A program made the translations under genes and the position numbers. A DNA stretch of 16,579 bases from the NCBI GenBank assembly GCA_021405325.1, contig QWII01000155.1, positions 1 through 16,579 of the forward strand, given 5' to 3'. The DNA is from Caldilinea sp. CFX5. Its GTDB lineage: Bacteria; Chloroflexota; Anaerolineae; Caldilineales; Caldilineaceae. Positions 6,619 to 13,937 of this stretch are shown one piece after another. The notes under the pieces were generated by a model, which was given only the letters and a program-made list of their open reading frames with translations, was not told the DNA's origin and searched no databases. The stretch's first letter is position 1. Each line of letters starts with the position of its first letter.

Positions 6619-7860
6619 CTACTCATACCGCAACGCATCAATCGGATTCAACCGGCTGGCGCGGAAGGCGGGGTAGATACCAAAGAAGAGACCGACCGCC
6701 ATCGAAAAGAGCAGCGCCGTCAACACCGCATCAAGGCCGACCACGGCGTCAAAGGTCTCAAAGGCGCTGCTGATCGCCCACGCCCCGCTCACCCCCAGCG
6801 TAATGCCCAGCGCCCCGCCGATGACAGCCAGGGTGACGGCTTCGACCAGAAATTGTAACAGTACATCGCTCCGTTTGGCGCCGACGGCCTTACGCAAGCC
6901 GATCTCGCGCGTCCGTTCGGTGACGCTGACCAGCATGATGTTCATAATGCCGATGCCGCCCACCAGCAGACTAATACCGGCAATTGCGCCCAGAAAGATC
7001 GTCAGCGCGCTAAAGATGTCGCCAAAGACCGAGATAATGTCGGTTTGGCTGATCACATTAAAGTCATCACTGTCCAGGTAGGAGATGTTACGCCGCTCAC
7101 GCATGATCTCGGTGATCTGGTCGATGGCGTCCTGCGTGCGCTCTTCGCTGACGATCGAGGCGTAGATCACGCTGACCTGATAGGTGCCGCTGACTGTTTT
7201 CTGGCGAAAGAGGCGATCCTGGGCCGTGCTGAGGGGCAGGAAGATCGATTCATCCTGATTGCCGCCCGGCCCGCCCCCCTTCTCCTCCATCACGCCGATG
7301 ACGCGAAAGAGCAGATTGTCCACCTGCACCGTCTGGTCAATCGGATATTCGTTGGGGCCAAAGAGCGTTTGGTAGGCCGCCCAGCCCAGCACCGCCACCC
7401 GTCCCCGTTCATCAATGTCATCTTGGGTAAAGTAAGAGCCGATCACCGCCGGCCAGTTACGAATTTCCGGGTAAGTGACCGTGGTGGCATGAACATCAAT
7501 CCGCATGTTTTTGTCGCCGCGCGTCAAGGTGGCGGGGCCGACAAACTCGGCGGTCACCCCGGCCACATCGGGCAGGCGCGCCGGGTCGGCCAGCGCATTG
7601 GCGTCGTCGATGGTCAGCAGCTTGACATTCTGGCGCTCCTGGGGCGGCCCATCCTCCAGTTGACCGGGCAGGATAAAGAGCAGGTTGCTGCCCAGGCCGG
7701 CAAAGCGGTCGGTGACAAATTTCTGCACCCCGCGGCCAATCGACATCAGCGCGATCACCGCGCCGACGCCGATAATGATGCCCAGCATGGTCAACACACT
7801 GCGCAGTTTGTTGGCCGCCAGCGCCCGCATGGCGATGCGGATTGATTCAAGAAATTTCAT
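6619..7860 (-). CDS. MacB/FtsX-type ABC transporter permease
   Basis: A 413-residue permease of the MacB type. Residues about 20-41 form the first membrane helix (SVLTMLGIIIGVGAVIALMS). A long periplasmic region follows, with the MacB-core features GRVAVLGWAAYQTLFG and SIFLPLSTAQDRLF. Three C-terminal helices lie near 285-312, 334-364 and 375-397, with the highly conserved coupling loop VTERTREIGLRKAVGAKRSDV and the ending PAFRASRLNPIDALRYE. Such proteins work as mechanotransmitting pumps with a separate ATPase and usually a membrane-fusion partner; neither gene is in the window. The ATG overlaps the stop of the upstream NERD-like gene as ATGA, implying translational coupling, and no ribosome site is visible. 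Substrate cannot be told. Confidence 0.93.
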   Translation of the reverse strand: MKFLESIRIAMRALAANKLRSVLTMLGIIIGVGAVIALMSIGRGVQKFVTDRFAGLGSNLLFILPGQLEDGPPQERQNVKLLTIDDANALADPARLPDVAGVTAEFVGPATLTRGDKNMRIDVHATTVTYPEIRNWPAVIGSYFTQDDIDERGRVAVLGWAAYQTLFGPNEYPIDQTVQVDNLLFRVIGVMEEKGGGPGGNQDESIFLPLSTAQDRLFRQKTVSGTYQVSVIYASIVSEERTQDAIDQITEIMRERRNISYLDSDDFNVISQTDIISVFGDIFSALTIFLGAIAGISLLVGGIGIMNIMLVSVTERTREIGLRKAVGAKRSDVLLQFLVEAVTLAVIGGALGITLGVSGAWAISSAFETFDAVVGLDAVLTALLFSMAVGLFFGIYPAFRASRLNPIDALRYE

Positions 7861-8684
7861 GTTTCTTGGTAGGCGCTCTTTTCGCGCAGATACTCATGCA
7901 AGGCCCGCACCGTGGCACCGGGCAGTTTGACATCGCGCGTCTTACGCCGGATGTACTCCTTCACCTGATCAGTGCGCAGCACAGGAATGATCGGCCCATC
8001 GACTTGCAGTTTGGTGGCGTCATTCAAAAAGACGGCGGCGCCATCAATCGGCACGTCGGCCAGGGCGACAGTAGGACCGACGTTGCCGCTTTCATCAATG
8101 GTGGACGCTTTGGCGTCAGCCAGCATTTTTTTGAACTTCGCTGCCTGGTCTTCCAATTCACGCGGCGGATTGCCTAACCCTTCACGGGCAAAGACGGTGA
8201 AAAAGCGACCCAGGCTAAAGCGCTCGCGCCAGCGGTCGCCCTGGATGGTGATGTCAGTCTTGTCACTGCGCACGGCAAAGAGCAGAATGCCGCACGGGCC
8301 GGCCACCACATAGTTGGCCGACGGCAGACTGTGGACAAAGTAAGCATATTTATCATCAAAGCCTTTCATCCCCCGTTCCAACACTTCATCGGGCCGGGCG
8401 ATCACCTTACCTCCCGGCCAGCGGCGCCGGGCAAAGCGGTTGATAAAGTAGCTGCCGATGCTGGCGCAGAGGAAGCCGGCGGGCAAGGCAATAAAGCTCG
8501 CCAGCGCCCAATATTGTTGCAGAAAGGCGGCAAACGCATTGGGGGCCGGCGTTCCCGGCGGGTAGAAATTGGGGACGAAGCTTGCCGCCATGCCGATAAA
8601 GAGAATCAGCAAACCGATCAAACTAAAGCGGCGACCCATTGCTTCTTTGCGGGTCATTTCTTTGGTGTTGCGATAGATCTTCAT
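7857..8684 (-). CDS. Membrane protein with NERD-like domain
   Basis: A 275-residue protein with two membrane helices (about 21-38 and 57-80) followed by a cytoplasmic domain. The segment NYVVAGPCGILLFAVRSDKTDITIQGDRW (residues 124-152) has the layout of the nuclease-related domain NERD (a strand, GPxG turn, strand, then a tryptophan), and the helix NPPRELEDQAAKFKKML follows as expected. The acidic and lysine residues of active PD-(D/E)XK-like folds are not clearly retained, so catalysis is doubtful. ATG at 8684 lacks a strong ribosome site. It is the first gene of the cluster with the MacB-type permease, and its 3' end overlaps the permease start. Family assignment rests on pattern recognition only; an uncharacterised conserved membrane protein is the fallback. 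Confidence 0.65.
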   Translation of the reverse strand: MKIYRNTKEMTRKEAMGRRFSLIGLLILFIGMAASFVPNFYPPGTPAPNAFAAFLQQYWALASFIALPAGFLCASIGSYFINRFARRRWPGGKVIARPDEVLERGMKGFDDKYAYFVHSLPSANYVVAGPCGILLFAVRSDKTDITIQGDRWRERFSLGRFFTVFAREGLGNPPRELEDQAAKFKKMLADAKASTIDESGNVGPTVALADVPIDGAAVFLNDATKLQVDGPIIPVLRTDQVKEYIRRKTRDVKLPGATVRALHEYLREKSAYQET

Positions 8685-8709
8685 AAGGTTACAACGTCTT
8701 TTTCTCTTT

Positions 8710-8792
8710 GTTTTTGAATAGTACTTGTTTTTGAATAGTACTTGTTTTTGAATAGTACTTGTTTTTGAATAGTACTTGTTTTTGAATAGTAC
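8710..8792. repeat. 17-bp tandem repeat, 4.9 copies
   Basis: The unit GTTTTTGAATAGTACTT is repeated without change at 8710, 8727, 8744 and 8761, with a partial fifth copy at 8778-8792. Each unit contains the palindrome AGTACT and, on the minus strand, the -10-like hexamer TACTAT. The array ends 26 bp before the start codon of the NERD-like gene, so it lies in its promoter or leader region. There are no spacers, so this is not a CRISPR array. Confidence 0.95.
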
Positions 8793-8881
8793 CTAAATAT
8801 TCATAACGGTCACTGATATCCACTTTTGCGTGTCGGTTCATGACCGCCTATGCTACTACAGTTTCACGATTGAAGGAAGTT

Positions 8882-8948
8882 GGCAGATCACAATTGTCTG
8901 TCGGGCTGTGAGACTACCCGCTGGTTCGTCCCGTAGGGACGATCTGCC
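8882..8948. repeat. REP-like palindromic element after nnrE-nnrD
   Basis: The outer arms GGCAGATC (8882-8889) and GATCTGCC (8941-8948) enclose a strong inner hairpin TCGTCCC-GTA-GGGACGA (8926-8942). The element touches the TAG stop of the NAD(P)H-hydrate repair gene (8948-8950). It is a likely 3' hairpin of that transcript; no T tract follows. Confidence 0.55.
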
Positions 8949-10534
8949 TACTGACGCAAATTCTTCAGCAGCAGCGGCACTTGTGGTAACAGATCGGAGG
9001 CCAGCACGCCGCTGTTGCCCATGGCGTCGGCGCAACGTAAGCCGGCGGCGCCATGTAGCCAGGCGCCGACACAAGCGGCGCGGAAGGGGTCGAGACCTTG
9101 GGCCAGCAATCCGGCAATGGCGCCGGCCAGCACATCGCCGGTGCCGGCGGTTGCCAGGGCGGCGGTGGCGACCGGCAAAACAGCCAGCCAGCCGGTAGGG
9201 TCAGCAATTACCGTATAAGGGCCTTTGGCCAACAGAACGGTGTTCCAGGCCGCGGCTTTTTCCAACGCGAGCCGCCAGCGCTGTTTGACCACTTCCGCCA
9301 CCGACAAATCGGCCAGCCTTCCCAACTCGGCAGCATGAGGCGTGAGAACGCTTCTGGACGGCAACAAGGCCGGCCACTTTTCCTGTTTGGCCAGACAGTT
9401 CAACCCGTCAGCATCGATCACTACCCCCGGCAGGTCAGGTAACGTTTCCAGTAGAGTGCGTACAAAACTGGCCGTCGTCGGTTTCTGGCTCAGGCCGCAA
9501 CCGAGCAACAACACATCGTAGCCGGCAAGAGCATTGGCTACCAGCGGCGCCGCCTCTGCGCTGATCACGCCTTCTTCTTCACCAACACCCGTCGGTAATG
9601 GCAGCCAGGTCGCTTCGGCCAACCGGCTTGCGACTACCGGCCAGACCGGTTTGGCGACCGCACCGGTCACCAGCCCCGTACCGACGCGGCTGGCCGCCGT
9701 GCAACTGAGCAGCGCGGCGCCGGCATAGTTGACACAACCCACGGCGGCCATTAACTTCCCATAAGTACCCTTGTGACTGTTGTTGGGCCGTGGCGGCAAC
9801 CAGCGCCGGATGAGTGCTTCATTCAACACAAAGCTCTTGACCGCGCCGGCCAACGCCGGGTCAATGCCAATATCAATGACCGCCAGGTCACCGGTCATCT
9901 CAGCCCCGGGAAATTGATAATGGCCCCATTTGGCATAGGCAAAGGTGACGGTCACGGTTGCCGCCACCGTGGCCGGATCGACAGCGCCGGTGTCACAATT
10001 CAACCCGCTGACACAATCAACGGCGATCATTGGCCGTGCATCTATTTGTTGCGCTTCCTGCAGGTGGCCCAGCAGCGCCGCCAATTGTCCGGTGATAGGG
10101 CGGTTGGCGCCGGTGCCAAGCAGGGCATCCACGAGCAATGAGCGATCGGCCAACCAGGTGCGGAGCGTGGCAAAATTCGGATCATCATCCGTGTGCGCCG
10201 TGGGGACGCCCAATGCTACCACCTTCGCATAATGTTGCTGGTAATCCTGTTCCGCCGCCGTACTGCGCTTCCAAAGATAGACGCGCACCGGCACCCCAGC
10301 CTCACGCAAATAGCGGGCGCAGACCAGCCCGTCGCCCCCATTGTTGCCCGGTCCCACCAACACCGTCACCAGACCGGGGTTCGGATAGCGCAACAAAAGC
10401 TGTTCCGCCACTCCCCGCCCCGCCATCTCCATCATCGTCGCATACGAATGGCCGGTTGCGTCCGCCGCCTTCTCCAGTGCCGCCATCTCCGCCACCGTCA
10501 CCAATCGCGCCGCCGTCCCAATCGCTACCGTCAC
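8948..10534 (-). CDS. nnrE-nnrD: Bifunctional NAD(P)H-hydrate epimerase / ADP-dependent NAD(P)H-hydrate dehydratase
   Basis: About 528 residues in two enzyme domains. The N-terminal epimerase half shows RLVTVAEMAALEKAADATG, the motif GPGNNGGDGLVCARYL, LLVDALLGTGANRPITG and VDCVSGLNCDTGAVD. The C-terminal ribokinase-fold dehydratase half shows KGTYGKLMAAVGCVNYAGAALL, VVIDADGLNCL, SVLTPHAAELGRL and the nucleotide loop ATAGTGDVLAGAIAGLLAQG. Together they repair damaged NADHX and NADPHX: the epimerase interconverts R and S forms and the dehydratase restores NAD(P)H using ADP. The protein is cytosolic. The start is uncertain: GTG at 10534 has GGAGG 4 nt upstream, while TTG at 10555 would add seven residues without a ribosome site. 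It stands alone on this strand, with repeats on both sides. Confidence 0.95.
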   Translation of the reverse strand: MTVAIGTAARLVTVAEMAALEKAADATGHSYATMMEMAGRGVAEQLLLRYPNPGLVTVLVGPGNNGGDGLVCARYLREAGVPVRVYLWKRSTAAEQDYQQHYAKVVALGVPTAHTDDDPNFATLRTWLADRSLLVDALLGTGANRPITGQLAALLGHLQEAQQIDARPMIAVDCVSGLNCDTGAVDPATVAATVTVTFAYAKWGHYQFPGAEMTGDLAVIDIGIDPALAGAVKSFVLNEALIRRWLPPRPNNSHKGTYGKLMAAVGCVNYAGAALLSCTAASRVGTGLVTGAVAKPVWPVVASRLAEATWLPLPTGVGEEEGVISAEAAPLVANALAGYDVLLLGCGLSQKPTTASFVRTLLETLPDLPGVVIDADGLNCLAKQEKWPALLPSRSVLTPHAAELGRLADLSVAEVVKQRWRLALEKAAAWNTVLLAKGPYTVIADPTGWLAVLPVATAALATAGTGDVLAGAIAGLLAQGLDPFRAACVGAWLHGAAGLRCADAMGNSGVLASDLLPQVPLLLKNLRQ

Positions 10535-10569
10535 CACCCCTCCATCTATCCACAAAGAGATTTAGAGAT

Positions 10570-10618
10570 GGAGAGATTAAGAGATTCCCCAACTCAAGGG
10601 GAATCTCTTAATCTCTCC
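10570..10618. repeat. Perfect 21-bp inverted repeat
   Basis: The arms at 10570-10590 and 10598-10618 are exact inverses (core GAGATTAAGAGATTCCCC) with a 7-nt loop, AACTCAA. It lies 36 bp upstream of the nnrE-nnrD start. A mRNA crossing it would form a very stable hairpin. It sits 7 bp from the next, larger inverted repeat. Confidence 0.85.
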
Positions 10619-10625
10619 TAATCCT

Positions 10626-10712
10626 ATAGGAGTTACGCAGTTGACGGGCGCTACCAGAGACCTGTCAGGTTTCGCAAACCTGACAGGTCTTGTCCAACTG
10701 CGTAACTCCTAT
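10626..10712. mobile_element. MITE-like element, 87 bp, with nested inverted repeats
   Basis: The outer arms ATAGGAGTTACGCAGTTG (10626-10643) and CAACTGCGTAACTCCTAT (10695-10712) are perfect 18-bp inverses. Inside is a second perfect hairpin, AGACCTGTCAGGTTT (10658-10672), with its inverse at 10676-10690. It has no coding capacity. The ends resemble those of the element at 14834-14942 (AGGA[G/C]TTACGCA), which suggests that one transposase family moved both. A possible 6-bp target duplication ATCCTA is at 10621-10626 and 10711-10716, overlapping the outermost A/T bases. Confidence 0.6.
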
Positions 10713-10737
10713 CCTACTCTCCACTCTATCTTCTTGT

Positions 10738-10785
10738 CTACCTATTTACCTATCTACCTATCTACCTGTTTACCTGTTTACCTGC
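10738..10785. repeat. Octamer tandem array (YTACCTRY)6
   Basis: Six consecutive 8-bp units of the form CTACCTAT, TTACCTAT, CTACCTGT or similar run from 10738 to 10785 within a pyrimidine-rich tract. It ends 5 bp from the stop of the DUF624-like gene, on its 3' side. Confidence 0.8.
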
Positions 10786-10790
10786 CCCCC

Positions 10791-11423
10791 CTACCCCCGT
10801 ATCGGCGCCTCCGGCGGTTCCGGCGCCAGCCCCATCTCTTGCAGCAAGCCGGTGAGGGCAAAGTTGCCGGTGAGCGCGGCCAGCGCCGGCCAGAGCAGCA
10901 CAAGCGGCAACGTCAAGCCGACGGAGAGCGCTAATAACACGAGTTGGAAGAGCAAAATTAATAGCGTGTAAAGGGGATGTTTGAGCGCAAGGATCGTGGC
11001 GTTGCGCAGCGCCAGTTTGATGCTCGGTTCATCCTGTTGCCAGAAGAGCGGAATAAAATATTGGCTGATCATCAACACCAGCAGCAACATCCAGAGCCAC
11101 GCCACGCCGATCACACGCAAATAGCCCTGGCTGTTGGCATAGAACCAGATGTTAAAGAGCACCGCCGCCGGCGCGCCTAAAGTGATCAGCATCATCAACC
11201 AGCCGCGGCCAATGTGCTGGCGCAAGGCTTCCCAAAAGAAGCTGTTATCTACCCGTTTATAATTGGCAATCCGATTGGCCACATGGTTGGTTGCCATCGT
11301 CACCGGCGCAATCGTCACGATCGGCAGGAGGCCGATCCACCAGGCAATGCTCATAAAGACACAGAGAAAGAGATCCTCGTAGGCCGCTTTCAACACCCGC
11401 CCCATTACCGTAAATGCTTTCAT
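10791..11423 (-). CDS. YesL/DUF624-like integral membrane protein
   Basis: A 210-residue protein with about five hydrophobic segments. The N-terminal part fits DUF624/YesL: FTVMGRVLKAAYEDLFLCVFMSIAWWIGLLPIVTIAPVTMA, then a cytoplasmic stretch and a second pair of helices, with PSIKLALRNATILALKHPLYTLL before the last ones. YesL-type proteins are of unknown function, often near sugar-uptake or polysaccharide genes, which is not the case here. ATG at 11423 has only a weak ribosome site. The C-terminus is proline-rich (APEPPEAPIRG) and the stop abuts an octamer repeat. It is divergent from the methyltransferase gene across a 348-bp spacer. Family call by resemblance; function unknown. Confidence 0.7.
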   Translation of the reverse strand: MKAFTVMGRVLKAAYEDLFLCVFMSIAWWIGLLPIVTIAPVTMATNHVANRIANYKRVDNSFFWEALRQHIGRGWLMMLITLGAPAAVLFNIWFYANSQGYLRVIGVAWLWMLLLVLMISQYFIPLFWQQDEPSIKLALRNATILALKHPLYTLLILLFQLVLLALSVGLTLPLVLLWPALAALTGNFALTGLLQEMGLAPEPPEAPIRG

Positions 11424-11771
11424 TGGTTGCTCGCAGTTTTCTCTCAGGTTTGTATCAGGTATGAAGATTGGCGGTGGTCGCGCCGCGTACCGCGGCCACT
11501 GCTAATCTTCATCAATTCTTGGATTTGATATAGACAATCTTCGCAGTTCTATCAGCTTACCAAATTCTTGGCAATTCATCAACTCACCGGGATGGTGGGT
11601 GTATTTCAGAGTGGGCTTCTCGCTGTTAGCCGGCAATTTCAACTGCCGCTGCTGCAGGTTGCATTTTGTTAACAACTATAGGTATCATTAAGGAGTATAC
11701 TTTGGGCAGGGCGATAGCCCTATCGACTGCGCAGATCAGGAGGGCTGCGCAATACAACACCAACGATTCTT
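11424..11771. other. 348-bp divergent intergenic region without a gene
   Basis: No convincing coding frame on either strand. It holds a nested inverted repeat (11461-11512), a direct repeat AATTCTTGG at 11514 and 11563, a weak plus-strand promoter candidate (TTGCAT at 11659-11664, 18 bp, TATCAT at 11683-11688), the small hairpin AGGGC-GATA-GCCCT (11708-11721), and a TGCGCA pair (11728 and 11746) that flanks AGGAGG in a 12-nt loop. The middle part, about 11575-11655, shows nothing I recognise. Confidence 0.6.
11461..11512. repeat. Nested inverted repeat in the divergent spacer
   Basis: 17-bp arms (11461-11477 and 11496-11512, beginning ATGAAGATT and ending AATCTTCAT) have two mismatches. The interior contains the perfect hairpin CCGCG-TAC-CGCGG (11483-11495). 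Both flanking genes start away from it, so it is not a terminator of either. Confidence 0.7.
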
Positions 11772-12656
11772 ATGCAAGAGCAAGCCATTCACGAACAACT
11801 TTCCCATGCTTTGTGGCGCATCTATCGGCGCCCCCATCACCCCAAACCCTGGCAACAGGGGGGGAATTTACCCTGGAATGATCCAACCTTTTCCGAACGC
11901 ATGTTGCGCGAGCATCTTGACCAGGCACATGGCGCCGCCTCCCGTGTAGACGCGGAACGCCGGTTGCAACTGGCATGGCTTTGGGACAAATTCGGCTTAC
12001 AACCAGGGATGAACATCTGCGATCTCACCTGCGGCCCCGGTCTCTACGCCGTTGAACTGGCGAAACGGGGCTGTCACGTCACCGGCATCGATTTTGCACC
12101 GGCAGCGGTGGCCTATGCCCGTGAATTAGCCCAACAGGCAGAAGTGGCCGACCGTTGCACCTTCATTGAACAGGATGTGCGCGCCATTGCTTTACCACCT
12201 GCTACCTTTGATGCCGCGCTCTTTATTTATGGGCAACTGGCGGTCTTTCCCAAAGCGGAAGCGGCTCAATTGTTAGCCAAGGCGGCGGCAGTGTTGAAAC
12301 CGGGCGGTTCTTTGGTCGTCGAACTGCTCAATCAGGAGCGGGTGGATAAGACCAGCAGCAACTGGTGGTTTACCGACAACACCGGGTTGTGGGGCGATGG
12401 TCCCTTCCTGCACCTGGGTGAACGTTTCTGGGACGAGGACGCCCAACTCTCCTACGAACGCTTCTACATTCTCCACCTGGAAACCGGCCAATACAACGAA
12501 GTCCACCTCTGTGACCAAACCTATGCGGTCGATACCATGCGCGCCATGATGCATGCCGCCGGCTTTGCCCAGGTTGAAGTCTACCCGCGTTGGGACGGGC
12601 TACCGCTCTATGACAATGATGAGTGGATCGTCTATATTGCGCGTAAAGCTGGGTAA
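11772..12656 (+). CDS. Class I SAM-dependent methyltransferase
   Basis: A 294-residue soluble enzyme. Motif I, ICDLTCGPGLYAVELA, covers about residues 82-97 with the Gly-rich SAM loop; the acidic residue of the second strand is Asp in GCHVTGIDFAP (about 100-110). CTFIEQDVRAIALPPATFDAAL gives the adenine-contact and motif IV region, and LLAKAAAVLKPGGSLVVELL the post-motif helix and strand. Before the core is an N-terminal helical region with several Trp and basic residues (residues 1-75); after it are a long strand-rich insert (about 190-255) and the ending DEWIVYIARKAG. Substrate is unknown; a small-molecule methyltransferase is plausible. No ribosome site precedes ATG 11772; the nearest, AGGAGG at 11738-11743, is 28 nt away. 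Convergent with the next gene. Confidence 0.9.
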   Translation: MQEQAIHEQLSHALWRIYRRPHHPKPWQQGGNLPWNDPTFSERMLREHLDQAHGAASRVDAERRLQLAWLWDKFGLQPGMNICDLTCGPGLYAVELAKRGCHVTGIDFAPAAVAYARELAQQAEVADRCTFIEQDVRAIALPPATFDAALFIYGQLAVFPKAEAAQLLAKAAAVLKPGGSLVVELLNQERVDKTSSNWWFTDNTGLWGDGPFLHLGERFWDEDAQLSYERFYILHLETGQYNEVHLCDQTYAVDTMRAMMHAAGFAQVEVYPRWDGLPLYDNDEWIVYIARKAG

Positions 12657-12657
12657 T

Positions 12658-12710
12658 TGGTTGGTTCATGCGGTGGTTTCGACAAGCTCAACCACCGAAT
12701 GAACCAACCA
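12658..12710. repeat. Inverted repeat filling the gap between two converging genes
   Basis: GGTTGGTTCATGCGGTGGTT (12659-12678) is inverted at 12690-12709 with a single mismatch, one more A-T pair outside and an 11-nt loop TCGACAAGCTC. It starts two bases after one stop codon and ends on the base before the opposing stop codon, so the spacer is essentially the hairpin. It is a probable bidirectional 3' structure. The core CGGTGGTT...GCTCAA.CACCGAAT is shared with the element at 5669-5731. Confidence 0.8.
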
Positions 12711-13889
12711 TCAGCAATCCTCAACCAACCGCTGATAATTGTTGACCGCGCCGATCGAACAGTCGAGGGTGGCGAGCCAGGCGCTTTCAAAGTCGGGGGC
12801 GGCAACGCCAAAGAGGACCGGGGTGAGGTCGTCCCAGGTGGCGTAGCGACCCCACGCGGCCACCAGATGCGGCACCTGGGCGCGGCCATAATGCCGGCTG
12901 ACATAATCCACCACCGTGGCAATGGCAATGACATGGCCGGGATGGCGTATCGCCTGGGTGGCGCCGTGAGCATCCGTTTCTTCATCAGGATAGACTGGCG
13001 TATCGAGTGGCGGCAGGAAGCGGGGCGCGTCCTGCACCAGGGTGCGCGGCAGGCGATCCGGCGATTGATCCAGGCCGGTACACAGGAGCGGCAGGCGGAT
13101 TTGGGCCGGATGGCTCATCCAGAGCGTATGGGCCGTGCAAAAGGAGGCATATTGTGCGGGCAGCGGTAACGGCATGGTGGGGGCGGTCGCCGGCAGATCG
13201 ACATAGATCCAACGCACCAGTTCCGCTTGCCAGCGCCCCAATGGCAATTCTGCCTGCCAGAGCTGCCACAAACGTAACCCATCCAACAAAGGATAGCGCA
13301 TGGCATCAATCTCATGTTGGCGAACCACCTGTGCCAGTGTGTGATCGATCAGAAGGAGCGCCAGCGATTGGTGTAAGAGATCGCTTTCGCTCCAGGTTGT
13401 GGTCGGGTAGAGCGTTGGCGACGGCACGGCCAGGGTGGTAAAGACGCGAGGGCGATAGGGGGCGGTGGCAATGGTGCGCGTCGTTGTCACTGTAATCAAC
13501 AGGGGCGCCGCTGTTGTGACGGTGACGCCAAAGTCCTGTTGCAAGGTTGTATAGAAGCGTTCCAGCCGGGGAGCAACCAACGCAACGGTTTGTGCATCCC
13601 GTTGGGGAAAGTGGAAGACAAAGTTGGCGGTTGTCAGGCTGCCCGCCGCTTCTTCCGCCATTGCCGGCAAGGTTTGCACCGGTGGGGTGGCGACTGGTTC
13701 AGCGCGCTGTGTGCGCCACCACCAGCCGCCGATGCCGACGACCAGCACCAAAACAAGCCAATACCGCCGACCAAAACGGCGACTCGGCGGTGGCGCAGCG
13801 GGTGTTGCGCGCGCCTGTAGCGCTGCCCATTCGGCCTCGCTCTCCGCCACATGCCATTCCATGATCGGTGGTTGCTTGCGCTTTGGCAT
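12711..13889 (-). CDS. Single-pass membrane protein resembling MA-type peptidases, active site lost
   Basis: A 392-residue protein: a cytoplasmic N-terminus of about 41 residues, one membrane helix (about 42-58, YWLVLVLVVGIGGWWW), then an extracytoplasmic domain. The layout resembles bacterial peptidase-MA-like gluzincins: NFVFHFPQRDAQTVALVAPRLERFYTTL at the start, a central helix DLLHQSLALLLIDHTL (170-185), RYPLLDGLRLWQLWQ (198-212) where peptidases have a Trp/Leu-Glu-Gly segment, and the typical end VVDYVSRHYGRAQVPHLVAAWG with FGVAAPDFESAWLATL. The zinc motif HExxH is replaced by HQSLA and the Glu-Gly by Asp-Gly, so catalysis is not expected. ATG at 13889 has a weak AGGG site. Family link is by pattern and unverified; a hypothetical protein is the fallback. 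Confidence 0.6.
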   Translation of the reverse strand: MPKRKQPPIMEWHVAESEAEWAALQARATPAAPPPSRRFGRRYWLVLVLVVGIGGWWWRTQRAEPVATPPVQTLPAMAEEAAGSLTTANFVFHFPQRDAQTVALVAPRLERFYTTLQQDFGVTVTTAAPLLITVTTTRTIATAPYRPRVFTTLAVPSPTLYPTTTWSESDLLHQSLALLLIDHTLAQVVRQHEIDAMRYPLLDGLRLWQLWQAELPLGRWQAELVRWIYVDLPATAPTMPLPLPAQYASFCTAHTLWMSHPAQIRLPLLCTGLDQSPDRLPRTLVQDAPRFLPPLDTPVYPDEETDAHGATQAIRHPGHVIAIATVVDYVSRHYGRAQVPHLVAAWGRYATWDDLTPVLFGVAAPDFESAWLATLDCSIGAVNNYQRLVEDC

Positions 13890-13937
13890 TCTGCCCTATC
13901 CGCGTACTGCGCCTGACGATAGAACACTATGCCACCG

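Noticed and set aside
7045..7845. 266-codon plus-strand open frame
   Set aside because: It is fully antisense to the clearly recognisable MacB-type permease; its sequence has no family features and reflects codon bias of the real gene.
8710..8792. CRISPR-like array
   Set aside because: The 17-bp units are contiguous without spacers, no cas genes are nearby, and the unit is too short.
10138..10621. Proline- and serine-rich plus-strand open frames of about 140-157 codons
   Set aside because: They are antisense to the NnrE half of the hydrate repair enzyme and low in complexity; they do not look like proteins.
10786..10800. Possible G-quadruplex on the minus strand
   Set aside because: Only two G runs are present, short of the four needed.
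11666..11881. 71-codon frame upstream of and overlapping the methyltransferase
   Set aside because: It has low plausibility as a protein, overlaps the methyltransferase start in another frame and shows no conserved motif.
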